Source of the DNA: Acidibrevibacterium fodinaquatile
GTDB taxonomy: Bacteria; Pseudomonadota; Alphaproteobacteria; Acetobacterales; Acetobacteraceae
Assembly: GCF_003352165.1 (NCBI RefSeq)
Contig: NZ_CP029177.1
Span: 1 to 64,000 of the forward strand
Direction: 5' to 3'
DNA: 64,000 bases
Shown: positions 41,924-50,878 of the stretch, one piece after another
How positions within the stretch are numbered: position 1 is the first letter of the stretch
Layout: every line of letters begins with the position of its first letter
Notes under the pieces: generated by a model
The model's input: the letters and a program-made list of their open reading frames with translations, nothing else
What the model was told of the DNA's origin: nothing
Database searches by the model: none
Program-made: the position numbers and the translations under genes

Positions 41924-43437
41924 GGTTTCCTTCAAACCAGCCGGTAATTGTGGGGTCTGGGCTTGCCGCCCTCGCCGCTGCGCTGGCTGCCGCCCCTCGC
42001 CCCGTCCTGCTGGTCACCGCCCATCGCCTCGGCGAGGGGGCGGCAAGTGGCGCGGCCCAAGGCGGGATCGCGGCGGCAACCAGCCCGGACGACGGCCCTG
42101 ACCGTCACCTCGCCGATACGCTCGCCGTCGGCGACGGGCTCAACGATGTGGATGTCGCCGCCCATCTCATCGCGCGCGGGCCCGCTGTCATCGATGCTCT
42201 CGAGTCATGGGGGGTGAACTTCGACCGTGCCGCGAACGGAGATTTCGCCCTCGGCCGCGAAGCCGGACACAGTTTGCCTCGCATCCATCACGTCGCCGAT
42301 CACACCGGCGCGGCGATCATGGCGGCGCTGACTGCCCGCCTGCGCGCGGCTTCCCACGTGACGTGTCTCGAGGAGACAGAAGCCACCGCTCTGGTCCCGC
42401 ACAAGGGGCGGATTGACGGCTTGTGGCTTGCCCATGGGGGAGAGAGCTTTTTTCTCGCCTGCCCTGCCATTTTGCTCGCCACCGGGGGCGCAGCGGGATT
42501 GTTCGGCACAAGAAGCGCTCCATCCTCGGCCGCCGGCTGCGGCCTCGCGCTTGCCGCGCGGGCGGGCGCACAGCTTCGTGACCTCGAATTCGTCCAGTTT
42601 CACCCAACTGCGCTTGCCGCCGATGCCTCCCCTCTGCCGCTTCTGACCGAAGCATTGCGCGGGGCCGGGGCGCTCGTAATCGATGAACGATGCAATGCTT
42701 TCATCGATCCGCTTGCCCCGCGCGATGAGCTTGCCCGGGCCATCGCCTGCCACCAAGAGGCCGGCCATCGCGTCTTCCTCGACGCCCGGCCGCTCGGGCC
42801 AAAGCTCGCTGCTCGTTTCCCCAGGTTTTGCGCAACCGCCAGCGCTTTCGGCCTCGATCCCACCCGCGCGCCGGTGCCCATCCGGCCCGCTGCCCATTAC
42901 CACATGGGGGGGATTCAAACCGATGCCGGCGGACAAACCAGCATCACCGGTCTCTTCGCGGCGGGGGAGGCGGCGGCAAGCGGCTTGCACGGGGCCAACC
43001 GGCTGGCCAGCAACTCGCTGCTCGAGGCCGCCGCCATGGGGCTTCTCATCGGCGCGCGCTGGCGGGAGAGCGTGTTCCAGTCGCTCCAATGCCCCGCTCC
43101 GCGAACCTCACCCTTGCCCATGCCGGCCGGCAGGGCACCCGTCCCCCTCGCTGTCCTCATGGATGAGGCGATGGGGATTTGGCGGGACGGCGCGACCTTG
43201 CGCACGGCGCTCGCCAGCCTTGCCCCCGCAATCGGCGCCGATGATGCGGCGCTTGCCGCTTTCCTCATGATGTATGCCGCGCATGAACGTCGGGAAAGCC
43301 GCGGCGCGCATTCGCGTTCCGACTTTCCCGAACACGCCGCCCTTGCCCGCTCGCAAATCTTCACCCTCGGGGAAGCTGCGGAGCGTACCGCAAGTATCCT
43401 TGGCGCGCCCATCCTCCCGACAAGCCGTTCTTTGTGA
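41920..43437 (+). CDS. nadB: L-aspartate oxidase
   Basis: This 505-residue flavoprotein oxidises L-aspartate to iminoaspartate, the substrate of NadA. It has an N-terminal dinucleotide fold (VIVGSGLAALAAALAA), the covalent-free FAD contact GAASGAAQGGIAAA, the family signature EFVQFHPTALA, and HYHMGGIQTDAGGQTS with the active-site His and the loop after it. GANRLASNSLLEAAAMG is also standard. The C-terminal helical domain has the usual RRESRGAHSRSDFPE. It overlaps nadA at its start and nadC at its end (GTGA), so the three are one translationally coupled operon. Confidence 0.95.
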   Translation: MRFPSNQPVIVGSGLAALAAALAAAPRPVLLVTAHRLGEGAASGAAQGGIAAATSPDDGPDRHLADTLAVGDGLNDVDVAAHLIARGPAVIDALESWGVNFDRAANGDFALGREAGHSLPRIHHVADHTGAAIMAALTARLRAASHVTCLEETEATALVPHKGRIDGLWLAHGGESFFLACPAILLATGGAAGLFGTRSAPSSAAGCGLALAARAGAQLRDLEFVQFHPTALAADASPLPLLTEALRGAGALVIDERCNAFIDPLAPRDELARAIACHQEAGHRVFLDARPLGPKLAARFPRFCATASAFGLDPTRAPVPIRPAAHYHMGGIQTDAGGQTSITGLFAAGEAAASGLHGANRLASNSLLEAAAMGLLIGARWRESVFQSLQCPAPRTSPLPMPAGRAPVPLAVLMDEAMGIWRDGATLRTALASLAPAIGADDAALAAFLMMYAAHERRESRGAHSRSDFPEHAALARSQIFTLGEAAERTASILGAPILPTSRSL

Positions 43438-44306
43438 AAGATCACGCCATGATGCCGCAAGCGTCCGCCCCTCCTCCGTATTTCCTTATCCGGAACGTGG
43501 TTGCCGCTGCTCTTGCGGAAGACCTGGGCGAGGCGGGGGATATCACTAGCGCGGCCATAGTTCCTGTTTCCCATCGTTTACGCGCCTTTCTCATTGCCCG
43601 GGAAGAGGGCATTGTTGCTGGCCTTGCTTGTGTTGAGGCGGCTTTCACCGCCCTTGATCCCGCCACCCGCATTGATATCACCATCGGCGATGGCGGGCGC
43701 GTAAGCGCCGGCGACGTCATCGCAACCATCGAAGGCTCCGCGCACGCCATTCTTGGAGCGGAACGGATTGCGCTCAATTTCCTTTGCCATCTTTCGGGAA
43801 TTGCATCCCTCGCCCATACCATCGTTACAGCCATCGCTCACACTAGGGCCCATCTGGTATGCACGCGCAAGACGCTACCCGGCCTTAGGGCATTGCAGAA
43901 ATACGCCGTGCGTGTGGGCGGGGCACACAATCACCGTTTTGGACTAGGGGATGCTGTGCTGATCAAGGACAATCACGTTGCCATTGCTGGAAGCGTGACC
44001 GAAGCCATCCAGCGGGCGCGAGCGGGAGTGGGCCACATGGTCAAGATCGAATGCGAGGTCGAAACCCTCGCCGAGCTTGACGAGGCGCTCACCGTCGGCG
44101 TGGACGCGGTGTTGCTCGATAACATGTCCCCGCCGCACCTGCGGGAAGCGGTTCAGCTTATTCGTGGCCGCGCTCTTAGCGAGGCTTCGGGTCGCATCAC
44201 TCCCAAGACCGCACCAGAAATCGCCGAGACCGGCGTCGATTTGATTTCGGCCGGGTGGATCACCCACAGCCCGCAGGCACTTGATATCGGGCTAGATGTC
44301 GTTTGA
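43434..44306 (+). CDS. nadC: Nicotinate-nucleotide pyrophosphorylase (carboxylating)
   Basis: This 290-residue phosphoribosyltransferase converts quinolinate and PRPP to nicotinate mononucleotide with loss of CO2. The signature TRKTLPGLRALQKYAVRVGG is complete, followed by HNHRFGLGDAVLIKDNH with active-site Arg, His and Lys residues, IECEVETLAELDEAL and LLDNMSP. GTG at 43434 overlaps the nadB stop; ATG at 43449 is a slightly later choice. With nadA and nadB it completes the route from aspartate to nicotinate mononucleotide. Confidence 0.95.
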   Translation: MKDHAMMPQASAPPPYFLIRNVVAAALAEDLGEAGDITSAAIVPVSHRLRAFLIAREEGIVAGLACVEAAFTALDPATRIDITIGDGGRVSAGDVIATIEGSAHAILGAERIALNFLCHLSGIASLAHTIVTAIAHTRAHLVCTRKTLPGLRALQKYAVRVGGAHNHRFGLGDAVLIKDNHVAIAGSVTEAIQRARAGVGHMVKIECEVETLAELDEALTVGVDAVLLDNMSPPHLREAVQLIRGRALSEASGRITPKTAPEIAETGVDLISAGWITHSPQALDIGLDVV

Positions 44307-44389
44307 AAAATCTCACCTTAGAGTCTGACGCGGATCGCTTCCGAAATTACAACGCTTTGATTCATCTTGGCTATCTGGGGGTCCGTGAA

Positions 44390-44611
44390 TTATGCGATCT
44401 GATGCCTTCTTGGGACGAAGGGTGGTGAGTTGGCGGCGGCTGTGAGCTGGGCCAGCAGGGCGCAAAGAAGCCTGATCAGCCATCTGCGGAGGAGGCGAAG
44501 ATTGTGGCCGACGCCGGCGAGGATGGCGTTGATAGCATCACCTTCGATGCCGAGCAGGAAGTTTCGGCCGAGATGGCCATCGGTTTTCATGTGGCCGATG
44601 ACCGGCGCGCT
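44390..44611 (-). pseudogene. IS5-type transposase, C-terminal fragment
   Basis: The minus strand reads APVIGHMKTDGHLGRNFLLG, then DAINAILAGVGHNLRLLRRW and ends PRRHQIA-stop. Glycine-His-x-Lys followed by RNxLxG is typical of the end of IS5-group transposases. It is joined at about 44611 to a plus-strand istB fragment. Confidence 0.7.
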
Positions 44612-44906
44612 GCTCGACCGTCTCACGCACCACGTCCATATCCTGGAGATGAACGGCGAAAGCTACCGCCTGAAGCAATCCCGCGCCCGGCGCCGGACGG
44701 GTATCGAAAAGACCGGCGACGAACCGCCTCATGATCCAGAGACCGGCGAAATCAACGACAGCTGATAACCAAGGCCAATCAGGCTGCGGATAGCTGCGGA
44801 CATGAGAACGGCCCCTGCAGGGGCCGTTCTCATGTCCATCAGGCCACAGCCCAGTGGCTGGTTTTTGCGCCGCCGCGCCGGCCTGGTTTTGATCCGCCGT
44901 TGACAC
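44612..44906 (+). mobile_element. IS21-type element remnant: istB tail plus element end
   Basis: The plus strand encodes ALLDRLTHHVHILEMNGESY followed by RLKQSRARRR, the conserved end of IstB proteins, down to a stop at 44763-44765. The element's end follows and finishes at about 44906 in the sequence whose complement starts TGTCAACGGCGGATCAAAAC. The same tip is found at 21342-21372. A 40-bp palindrome lies between the istB tail and the end. Confidence 0.65.
44798..44837 (+). repeat. Perfect 40-bp palindrome
   Basis: Two 20-base arms, GGACATGAGAACGGCCCCTG and its exact complement, meet with no spacer. It lies 33 bases after the istB-type stop. It may be the transcription terminator of the IS21-type element or the scar of two joined inverted ends. 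Long perfect palindromes without spacer are unstable in bacteria, so its survival is notable. Confidence 0.85.
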
Positions 44907-45165
44907 TTTCAGCCTCGATCACCGTCTCGCCCAGCGCGGCACCAGCCACGCGACCGCCTGACTGTCAATTCGCTTCCAATCGCGACCCCGATTTCGCGTC
45001 CAATAACGACCCCTCTGGGTGCACAAGATTGGGCTTATCCGCGTAGTGCATAGGAGGGACCCGCGCCCGGAGCGCAGCGCCCTGGGCGTTGCGCGCAGCG
45101 GCGGGCGTGGGAGGTCCCTGTGCACCCACGAGGAGAAGCCCGGGAGGGGGTCCGGGGGAGGGTTT

Positions 45166-45894
45166 TCAGTTTCGGTTTTTGAAGCGCCAGCTGGTGTTGC
45201 CGGTCTCGACGATGTCGCAGTGATGCGTCAGGCGATCGAGCATGGCGGTGGTCATTTTGACGTCACCGAACACCTGGGGCCAATCGGCGAAGGCGAGGTT
45301 GGTGGTGATCAGGAGCGAGGTGTTCTCGTAAAGCTTGCTGATGAGATGGAACAGCAACTGCCCGCCGGATTGGCTGAATGGGAGATAGCCGAGTTCGTCG
45401 ATGACGACGAGATCGTGGCGCAGCAGCTTCTCGGCCAAGCGTCCGCTCTTGCCGGCGGCCTTTTCCTGCTCGAGCTGATTGACGAGATCGACGAGGTTGA
45501 AGAACCGTCCCCGAGCACGGCTCCGGATGACGGCGGCAGCGACGGCGATGCAGAGATGGGTTTTGCCGGTGCCGGTGCCGCCGATAAAGATGGTGTTGCG
45601 CTTGGCATCGAGGAAAGTACCGGTTGTCAGTTCGCGCACCTGTCCCTGATCGACGGGCGTGTCGGCGAATACGAAGCTGTCGAGATCCTTCAACACCGGA
45701 AACTTGGCGCCGCTGATGCGATAGCTGATTGATCGCGCCTGGCGGTGCGTGCGCTCCGCCCGGATCAAGCTGGCGATGAGGGGATAGATCTCGTCACGGC
45801 GGACGAGGCCCTTGCCGGCGATCTCGTCGAAGCTGGCGCGCATGCCGTAGAGCTTGAGTTCGCTCATGGCGTCGAGGATGTCGTGACGCTCCAT
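45166..45894 (-). CDS. istB: IS21-family helper ATPase IstB (second type)
   Basis: This 242-residue ATPase starts [20 protein letters not shown] and has Walker A in [20 protein letters not shown], Walker B in [20 protein letters not shown], and [20 protein letters not shown] as the sensor region. The end [20 protein letters not shown] is standard. The start codon overlaps the istA stop by one base (TGATG), so the genes are translationally coupled. A longer open frame upstream lies inside istA and is not real. Confidence 0.94.
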   Translation of the reverse strand: MERHDILDAMSELKLYGMRASFDEIAGKGLVRRDEIYPLIASLIRAERTHRQARSISYRISGAKFPVLKDLDSFVFADTPVDQGQVRELTTGTFLDAKRNTIFIGGTGTGKTHLCIAVAAAVIRSRARGRFFNLVDLVNQLEQEKAAGKSGRLAEKLLRHDLVVIDELGYLPFSQSGGQLLFHLISKLYENTSLLITTNLAFADWPQVFGDVKMTTAMLDRLTHHCDIVETGNTSWRFKNRN

Positions 45895-47435
45895 CAGGCT
45901 TCCTTCCTTATGCTGTCGTAGCGACGGCAATCCGCCATGGGTTCGATCTTCAGGCGCAGCGCATTGGGCGTCGTGATGCTCGGCACCGGTATCGGCTGAA
46001 GCCGCCGGGCGAGCACGGTGAGAATCACATCGCCATTGGCAATGCCGGCCTCCAGGGCTTCGGCACAGGCCGCCTCGACCGCGGCCAGGCCATGGTCGAG
46101 CACCGCGCCCAGCACCTTGACGAACTGGCGATCCCCGTCGGTGTGGCTCTTCAGCTTGGCGCGCACCTGAGCCAACGCCGTCGGCAGGCTCCAATCCTTG
46201 AATGGAGCGCCGTTGCGCAACGCGCCGGGCTTCTTCACGAGAACCGGCAGATAATGCCAGGGATCGTAGATGATCTGATCGCGCCGAAACTGGCGCGGAT
46301 GGTCGGCGACCACCTCATTGTCCAGCAGCACGACGATGCGCTCGGCATGCGAGCGCACGAGTACCATCCGGCCGGCAGCGCGCGCGTCGACGCTGTAGCG
46401 ATTGTGATCGGCCATGATCAGGCACGTGGTGCTGGCGCGGACCGCCTTCTCGACGAAGCCGTCGAACGGCCCGCGCAGCGCCATCAGGCTCGCTCGCTCC
46501 TCCTGGAACACCTCCCAGATGGTCCGTTCCTTGAACTCCGGATGTTGGGTGCGCTTGGCGTAAGCGATGCACTGATCTTCCAGCCAGGCGTTCAGTTCGG
46601 TGAGGCTCTTCACCCGCGGCTTTGGCAGGAACAGCCGGTCGCGCAGATTGCCGACCTGGTTCTCGACCTGCCCCTTCTCCCAGCCCGACGCCGGCGTGCA
46701 CGCCACCGGTTCGATCAGATGGTGCGAGCACATCTGCAAAAAGCGGCGGTTGTACTGGCGCGCCTTGCCAACAAAGATCGCCTCCACCGCTGTCTTCATG
46801 TTGTCGTAGATGCCACGCCGGCAGACCCCGCCGAAAAACTGGAATGCCTTGTCGTGGGCATCGAAGACCAGTTCCTGAGTCTCGCGGAAGTAGGCGCGCA
46901 CGAACGGCATGCGACTGTGCGACAGCTTCATGTGCGCCGCCTTGATCATTAGCGGCAGCCCTTGGAGCGTGATCGTCTCGTGGCTCCAATCGAACTGGTA
47001 CGCCTCGCCCGGCGCAAAGCTCATCGGAACGAACGCTCGGGCCGGGACCCGTGCCCGTTCATCCCGCCACGCCTTCACGAACCGGTGCACGCTGTCGTGC
47101 GCGCCGTCGTAGCCACGCCCGCGCAGCTCCTCGAACAGGCGCTGGGTCGAGCGCCGTTCCCGCCGCGGCAGCTTCGCTTCCTGCTCCAAGATCTCGCTCA
47201 GAACCGCGACCCATTCGCCCAGCTTCGGCGCCGGCTGCACGCCGCGCTCATACTTGAACTCGGTCGTCCGGCCGCGGATCACCTTGCGTACTGTCGCGCG
47301 CGACACCGACAGCGTCCGCACGATCTCCTTGATCGGTCGCCGCTGCTCGAAATACGCCCGTCGTATCTGACCGATCTGGTCCACACCAATCACCCCCCGA
47401 ACTCCCTTCCCGGACAAAGGAAGGGAGGCTGCCAC
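45894..47435 (-). CDS. istA: IS21-family transposase IstA (second type)
   Basis: This 513-residue transposase has an N-terminal HTH ([29 protein letters not shown]), an RNase H-like core beginning near [10 protein letters not shown] with the first Asp, [20 protein letters not shown] with the second Asp, and a Glu in [11 protein letters not shown]. The C-terminal domain is of the Mu type. It is not closely related to the istA of copies A and B, although the length is by chance the same. No frameshift is seen. The natural start may be a few codons later, near [14 protein letters not shown]. Confidence 0.94.
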   Translation of the reverse strand: MAASLPLSGKGVRGVIGVDQIGQIRRAYFEQRRPIKEIVRTLSVSRATVRKVIRGRTTEFKYERGVQPAPKLGEWVAVLSEILEQEAKLPRRERRSTQRLFEELRGRGYDGAHDSVHRFVKAWRDERARVPARAFVPMSFAPGEAYQFDWSHETITLQGLPLMIKAAHMKLSHSRMPFVRAYFRETQELVFDAHDKAFQFFGGVCRRGIYDNMKTAVEAIFVGKARQYNRRFLQMCSHHLIEPVACTPASGWEKGQVENQVGNLRDRLFLPKPRVKSLTELNAWLEDQCIAYAKRTQHPEFKERTIWEVFQEERASLMALRGPFDGFVEKAVRASTTCLIMADHNRYSVDARAAGRMVLVRSHAERIVVLLDNEVVADHPRQFRRDQIIYDPWHYLPVLVKKPGALRNGAPFKDWSLPTALAQVRAKLKSHTDGDRQFVKVLGAVLDHGLAAVEAACAEALEAGIANGDVILTVLARRLQPIPVPSITTPNALRLKIEPMADCRRYDSIRKEA

Positions 47436-47509
47436 ACAGCGTTAAAGGGGGGTCATTATTGGACGCGAAAACCACCCCTCAGGGGGTCACTATTGCGCGC
47501 GAATTTACA

Positions 47510-48824
47510 TGCCACCCTCGCCCGCGCGATCTCGCTTGCAGCATCCGGGTGCCATGAGGCGGGCACGAAGTTCATCCGGGCCGTTGCTCGCGAGATGACC
47601 CTCGACGATGAACAGGTGGAGGCAGTACGGCATGTGCTCGATGAGGGAAGCCTGAAGATCCTCGAAGGGCGGGCGGGGACCGGGAAGAGCCACACTTTGT
47701 CCGCGGTTCGTCAGGCCGCTGAGCGGGATGGGTATGAGGTCATAGGTCTGGCGCCGACCAATGCCGTGGCGCAGGATTTGCGCGACAGCGGATTCCGCCG
47801 GGCAACCACGCTCCAGTCCCTGCTTTGGTATCGTGAGCACGCGCCCCAGCACGCCAATGCGCAGGTGCCCGGGAAATCGCTGGTCATTGTTGACGAGGCC
47901 GCGATGCTCAGCACCGAGCATCTCGATCGGCTGACCCGGCTTGCCGTCGAGACCGGGGCCAAGCTCGTTCTCGTCGGCGATGATCGCCAGCTTGCCTCGA
48001 TTGAGCGCGGCGGGGTGTTTTCTGATATCCGCGAACGCATTGGCAGCGCGACGCTGTCGGCCGTACGCCGCCAGCATCAGGATTGGGCGCGTCAGGCGGC
48101 GCGAGATTTTGCCGAAGGGCGTTTCCGCGAGGGGTTGGAAGCCTATGAAGCCCATGGGCTCATTCACTGGCAGGAGGATCTGGAGGAAGCGCGTGCCACC
48201 CTTCTTGAACGCTGGAGCGCCGATACCGAGACTTCCCGCGGGAAGCGGTTTGTTTTCGCCTATACGAACGAGGAAGTGCGGCGGCTGAATGACGCTCTCC
48301 AGGCGATCGAGATTACACGCGGCCGGGTGCGGGATTGCATAACGCTGGAGACCGAGCGCGGGACGCTTTCTGTTGGGGTCGGGGATCGCATAGCCTTTCG
48401 GGGGACATGGAAGCCCAAAGGCATCTATGCCGGCGCGCTCGCCACCGTGGCTTCGATCGAGGGGACACGCATGACCGTCCGCTCCGATCGGGGGCGAGAG
48501 ATCGTTTTCGACAATCGGGAGTTCACCAATATCGATCTCGGCTATGCCGGCACCATCTATCGTGGCCAGGGCAAAACCCTCGATCAGACTTATCTCCTGC
48601 ACACCCACCATTGGCGGGATGCGGCAAGCTACGTTGCGATGACGCGCGCCCGCGCCCAGACCGAGGTGTTCGTCGGGCGAGATCAGGCCCCTTCCCTACG
48701 CGCTCTGTCCGCCCAGATGGCGCGACAATCAAGCCGAGGCTCAACCCTTCGCTACCAGGCCACCGCCGAGAAAGAGCAACAACGAGCGGCAAATATGGAG
48801 CGGGAATATGAGCCGGGCGTTTGA
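47510..48824 (+). pseudogene. TraA-type conjugative relaxase, helicase part only (5' truncated by IS21)
   Basis: An open frame of about 438 codons continues from the IS21 end. It begins ARAISLAASGCHEAGTKFIR, then MTLDDEQVEAVRHVLDEG, Walker A ILEGRAGTGKSHTLSAV, Walker B LVIVDEAAMLSTEHL and LVLVGDDRQLASIERGG. The C-terminal helicase motifs are present (GYAGTIYRGQGKTLDQTYLL, SYVAMTRARAQTEVFV). This is the RecD-like helicase half of Ti/RepABC-plasmid TraA or MobA/MobL-type relaxases. The N-terminal relaxase, with its catalytic Tyr or His cluster, is missing. ATG codons at 47595 could start a shorter helicase, but transfer function must be lost. Confidence 0.83.
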
Positions 48825-48929
48825 GCAGAGCGCTGTGAGTTTCAGGCTTGGATGTTGCAGGTTCCGGGGGTTGATCGAACCCAAGGGACAATTGAGCCGA
48901 TGGCCAAACGCAGGACACCGCCGACCGCA

Positions 48930-49035
48930 AGCGATCCGGCATGATCCGTAGCATCGGCCCGGTCTACGCGCAGAACCTGGTCCGCGGTTTTGGCGAGGCG
49001 GTCCGATATCATCGAAGAGGCGTCGCAGCGCCGGT
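48930..49035 (+). pseudogene. recD2-like remnant
   Basis: ATGATCCGTAGCATCGGCCC and GGTCTACGCG...CTGGTCCGCGGTTTTGGCGA match the helix-hairpin-helix part of recD2 at 11577-11670, followed by ATCATCGAAG-GCG and CAGCGCC in similar order but with frameshifts. Only about 100 bases remain. Another piece of the 8-13 kb plasmid module has therefore moved here. Confidence 0.55.
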
Positions 49036-49083
49036 ATTGCGCCAACCGATTGACAAACTCGATTTTGGAGCCGATTTGGAACC

Positions 49084-49329
49084 ATGCCCATGAACCTCTC
49101 CATCAAGAACGCGCCTGATGAGGTCGTCCACCGGCTGCGGCGGCGCGCCGAGCGGCATCATCGTTCGCTGCAAGGGGAGCTACTGGCCATCATCGAGGCG
49201 GCCGCGCGGGAGGATCGCCCTGCCACGCCCGCCGATATCCTGGCCGAGGTGCGCCGCCTTGGCGTCCATACCCCCAGCGAAGCTGCCGCCCTGGTCCGAG
49301 CCGATCGCGATGCCCGTCAAGGTGGTTGA
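49084..49329 (+). CDS. FitA/VapB-type antitoxin (RHH)
   Basis: This 81-residue antitoxin starts MPMNLSIKNAPDEVVHRLRR, with a beta-strand NLSIKN and first helix, and continues RAERHHRSLQGELLAIIEAA. That is the FitA/VapB ribbon-helix-helix pattern (R-A-x-x-H-x-R-S-x-x-x-E). The C-terminal part ADILAEVRRLGVHTPSEAAA would block the PIN toxin. The gene overlaps the toxin gene by 20 bases. Confidence 0.88.
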   Translation: MPMNLSIKNAPDEVVHRLRRRAERHHRSLQGELLAIIEAAAREDRPATPADILAEVRRLGVHTPSEAAALVRADRDARQGG

Positions 49330-49690
49330 CGCCTCTGCCGTCGCCGCCCTGCTGTTCGGCGAGCCGGAGGCCGACGCCGTCGCCGCCCAGCTCGCCGACT
49401 CTCGCCTGGTGGCGCCTGGGCTGCTGCCCTTCGAGCTGGCCAATGTCTGCCTCATCAAGAGCCGCCGCCATCCAGAGCAGCGCACCGCCCTGATGGCAGC
49501 ATTCCGACTCTACGACCGGCTCAGCGTTGAGGAAGTCGTCGTGGATCACTGCGCTGCCTTGGAACTCGCCGAGACCACCGGTCTCACTGCCTACGATGCA
49601 AGCTATCTGTGGCTGGCCCAACAGCTGGGCGCTGGGCTCGTCACACTCGACAAACAACTCGCCAAAGCCGAAGCGACTTCGCCAGAATAA
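49310..49690 (+). CDS. VapC/FitB-type PIN toxin
   Basis: This 126-residue PIN-domain ribonuclease starts at ATG 49310, inside the end of the antitoxin gene. Acidic catalytic residues are visible: Asp in VVDASAVAALLFGE, Glu in PFELANVCL, Asp in TAYDASYLWLA, and the last in LVTLDKQLAK. VapC toxins cut tRNA or rRNA and stop translation unless bound by the antitoxin. The pair stands at the edge of the defence island. Confidence 0.9.
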   Translation: MPVKVVDASAVAALLFGEPEADAVAAQLADSRLVAPGLLPFELANVCLIKSRRHPEQRTALMAAFRLYDRLSVEEVVVDHCAALELAETTGLTAYDASYLWLAQQLGAGLVTLDKQLAKAEATSPE

Positions 49691-49707
49691 CGAGGACGAG
49701 CCAAGAC

Positions 49708-50098
49708 ATGGGTGTGAAATCCGGCTGCAGGCCACGCGTGGACGTGCTTCAAGGCGAACTGGACGACGCCATTTTCGCGGCCAGCTTCGACAAGCTGACC
49801 CGTGGCGAAGGGCCGCTGATCTATCGTGATCCCGCGCTGTTCTTTCGGAACACCCACCCCACCGCCGCTCTCTCCAAACTGTGCCGCGATGTCTTCGGCC
49901 GTATGGCATCATCCACCGATTCCGGAGCGGTCCTCCGCCTCTCGACCGGCTTCGGCGGCGGCAAGCACACCGTGCTGGTGATCACCGATCCCAAGGACCA
50001 GCCGGCGGGATGCCACGAACGCCGCGCGGCTGAAGCACCTCGCCCACGTCATCGAGCTGATTGGCAAAGAGGCGGCCAAGGTGTCAGTTTGGCCTTTA
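49708..50098 (+). pseudogene. DUF499-type ATPase, N-terminal stump
   Basis: The frame from ATG 49708 reads CRPRVDVLQGELDDAIFAAS, FDKLTRGEGPLIYRDPALFF and TGFGGGKHTVLVI. The spacing of FxxTHPT, RLSTGFGGGK and the N-terminal part equals that of DUF499 ATPases, large (about 1000-residue) proteins found with DUF1156 DNA methyltransferases in defence loci. The P-loop normally reads GGGKTH; here a Thr codon is missing. After about 95 residues the frame leaves homology, while another frame (ARLKHLAHVIELIGKEAAKV) continues briefly. It is the remains of a large gene. Confidence 0.6.
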
Positions 50099-50131
50099 TC
50101 ATCAGTAGATGCCGGCCTGGCGGTCTCAAAT

Positions 50132-50163
50132 TTGAACATATCCGGTTATCATGCTATTAGCAT
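50132..50163 (+). promoter_or_regulatory. Promoter and operator of the RHH/PIN/DISARM operon
   Basis: TTGAAC (50132-50137), 17 bases, then TATTAG (50155-50160) form a plausible sigma-70 promoter. The palindrome ATGCTA-T-TAGCAT (50151-50163) covers the -10 box, with TATCAT and ATGATA flanking it more widely. This is what would be expected of autoregulation by the RHH antitoxin encoded 30 bases downstream. Confidence 0.5.
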
Positions 50164-50194
50164 AAGATGATAGGCGTATATCCCCGGAGGTTCT

Positions 50195-50455
50195 ATGCCA
50201 GACGATACCACCCGGTGGACGGTCTCGGTCTCCAAAGAGACCGATATTGCGGTCCGCAGCTTTCTTGCCCAGCGCGGGATGAAGAAAGGCGACCTCTCGA
50301 AATTCATCGAGGACGCCGTCCGCTGGCGTGTGCTCGATCAGACCGTCGCCGAAGCCCGCAGCAAGTTCGCCGACATGCCGCCAGAGGAACTGGCGGCTTT
50401 GCTCGACGAGGCCGTTGCTGAAACCCGCGCGGCCTTCGAGCCAAAAGCCGGGTGA
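50195..50455 (+). CDS. RHH antitoxin preceding a PIN toxin
   Basis: This 86-residue protein starts at ATG 50195 after CCCCGGAGG. The strand RWTVSVSKETDIAVRSFLAQ and the helices KGDLSKFIEDAVRWRVLDQT make a ribbon-helix-helix fold. The acidic end MPPEELAALLDEAVAETRAA would bind the toxin. The PIN toxin gene follows after three bases. It is the first gene of what appears to be a continuous transcription unit into drmD. Confidence 0.85.
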   Translation: MPDDTTRWTVSVSKETDIAVRSFLAQRGMKKGDLSKFIEDAVRWRVLDQTVAEARSKFADMPPEELAALLDEAVAETRAAFEPKAG

Positions 50456-50458
50456 GGC

Positions 50459-50878
50459 GTGCAACTGGTCATCGACACAAACCTTCTGATCAGTTCGTTA
50501 CTCGTGAGCACATCGCTGCCGGCGCATCTCATTGTGCTGTGGCGTGAGGGCCGCTTCGATCTGTTGACCTCAGTGGCGCAGCTCGACGAGCTGATGCGTG
50601 TCACGCGCTATCCGAAAATCCGTGAACGTCTGGCACCGGCTCTCGCCGGCCGACTGATCAATGAAGTCCGTAACCTTGCGATCTTGGTGACGAATCTGCC
50701 TGTCGTGACCGCCTCTTCCGATCCCTACGACAACTACCTCTTGGCCATGGCCTCTGCTGGCTCTGCAGATTTTTTGCTTACGGGCGATAAGCGTGACCTG
50801 CTTGGCCTTAAGCTGTTCGAAGGCACCAAGATCATCACGGTGCACGACTTCCTCGTGATGCATAGGAGGCTTCCGTGA
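50459..50878 (+). CDS. PIN-domain toxin (COG1569 type)
   Basis: This 139-residue protein begins at GTG 50459. It is of the group annotated as putative toxin-antitoxin system toxin component, PIN family. Catalytic acidic residues sit in LVIDTNLLISSLL, in QLDELMRVTRYPKI, in DPYDNYLLAMA and in LLTGDKRDLLGL. It likely cuts RNA. The stop codon overlaps the drmD GTG start (GTGA), so translation of the DISARM helicase is coupled to that of the toxin, an unusual link between a toxin-antitoxin pair and a phage-defence system. Confidence 0.88.
   Translation: MQLVIDTNLLISSLLVSTSLPAHLIVLWREGRFDLLTSVAQLDELMRVTRYPKIRERLAPALAGRLINEVRNLAILVTNLPVVTASSDPYDNYLLAMASAGSADFLLTGDKRDLLGLKLFEGTKIITVHDFLVMHRRLP

Larger units (their letters stand above)
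44963..47509 (-). mobile_element. IS21-family element, second type (2547 bp)
   Basis: The ends are TGTCAATTCGCTTCCAATCG (44963) and the complement of TGTAAATTCGCGCGCAATAG (47509). Each is followed inside by TTCGCGTCCAATAA-type repeats and GACCCC. It carries intact istA and istB on the minus strand and is unrelated in sequence to copies A and B. No target duplication is visible: the left flank ends CCGCCTGAC, the right begins TGCCACC. The right flank is the inside of a traA-like gene, so a deletion next to the element is likely. Confidence 0.88.

Noticed and set aside
46962-47509. N-terminal 180 residues of the traA-like open frame
   Set aside because: They are translated from the opposite strand of istA and from the IS21 end. 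True TraA sequence begins only after 47509.
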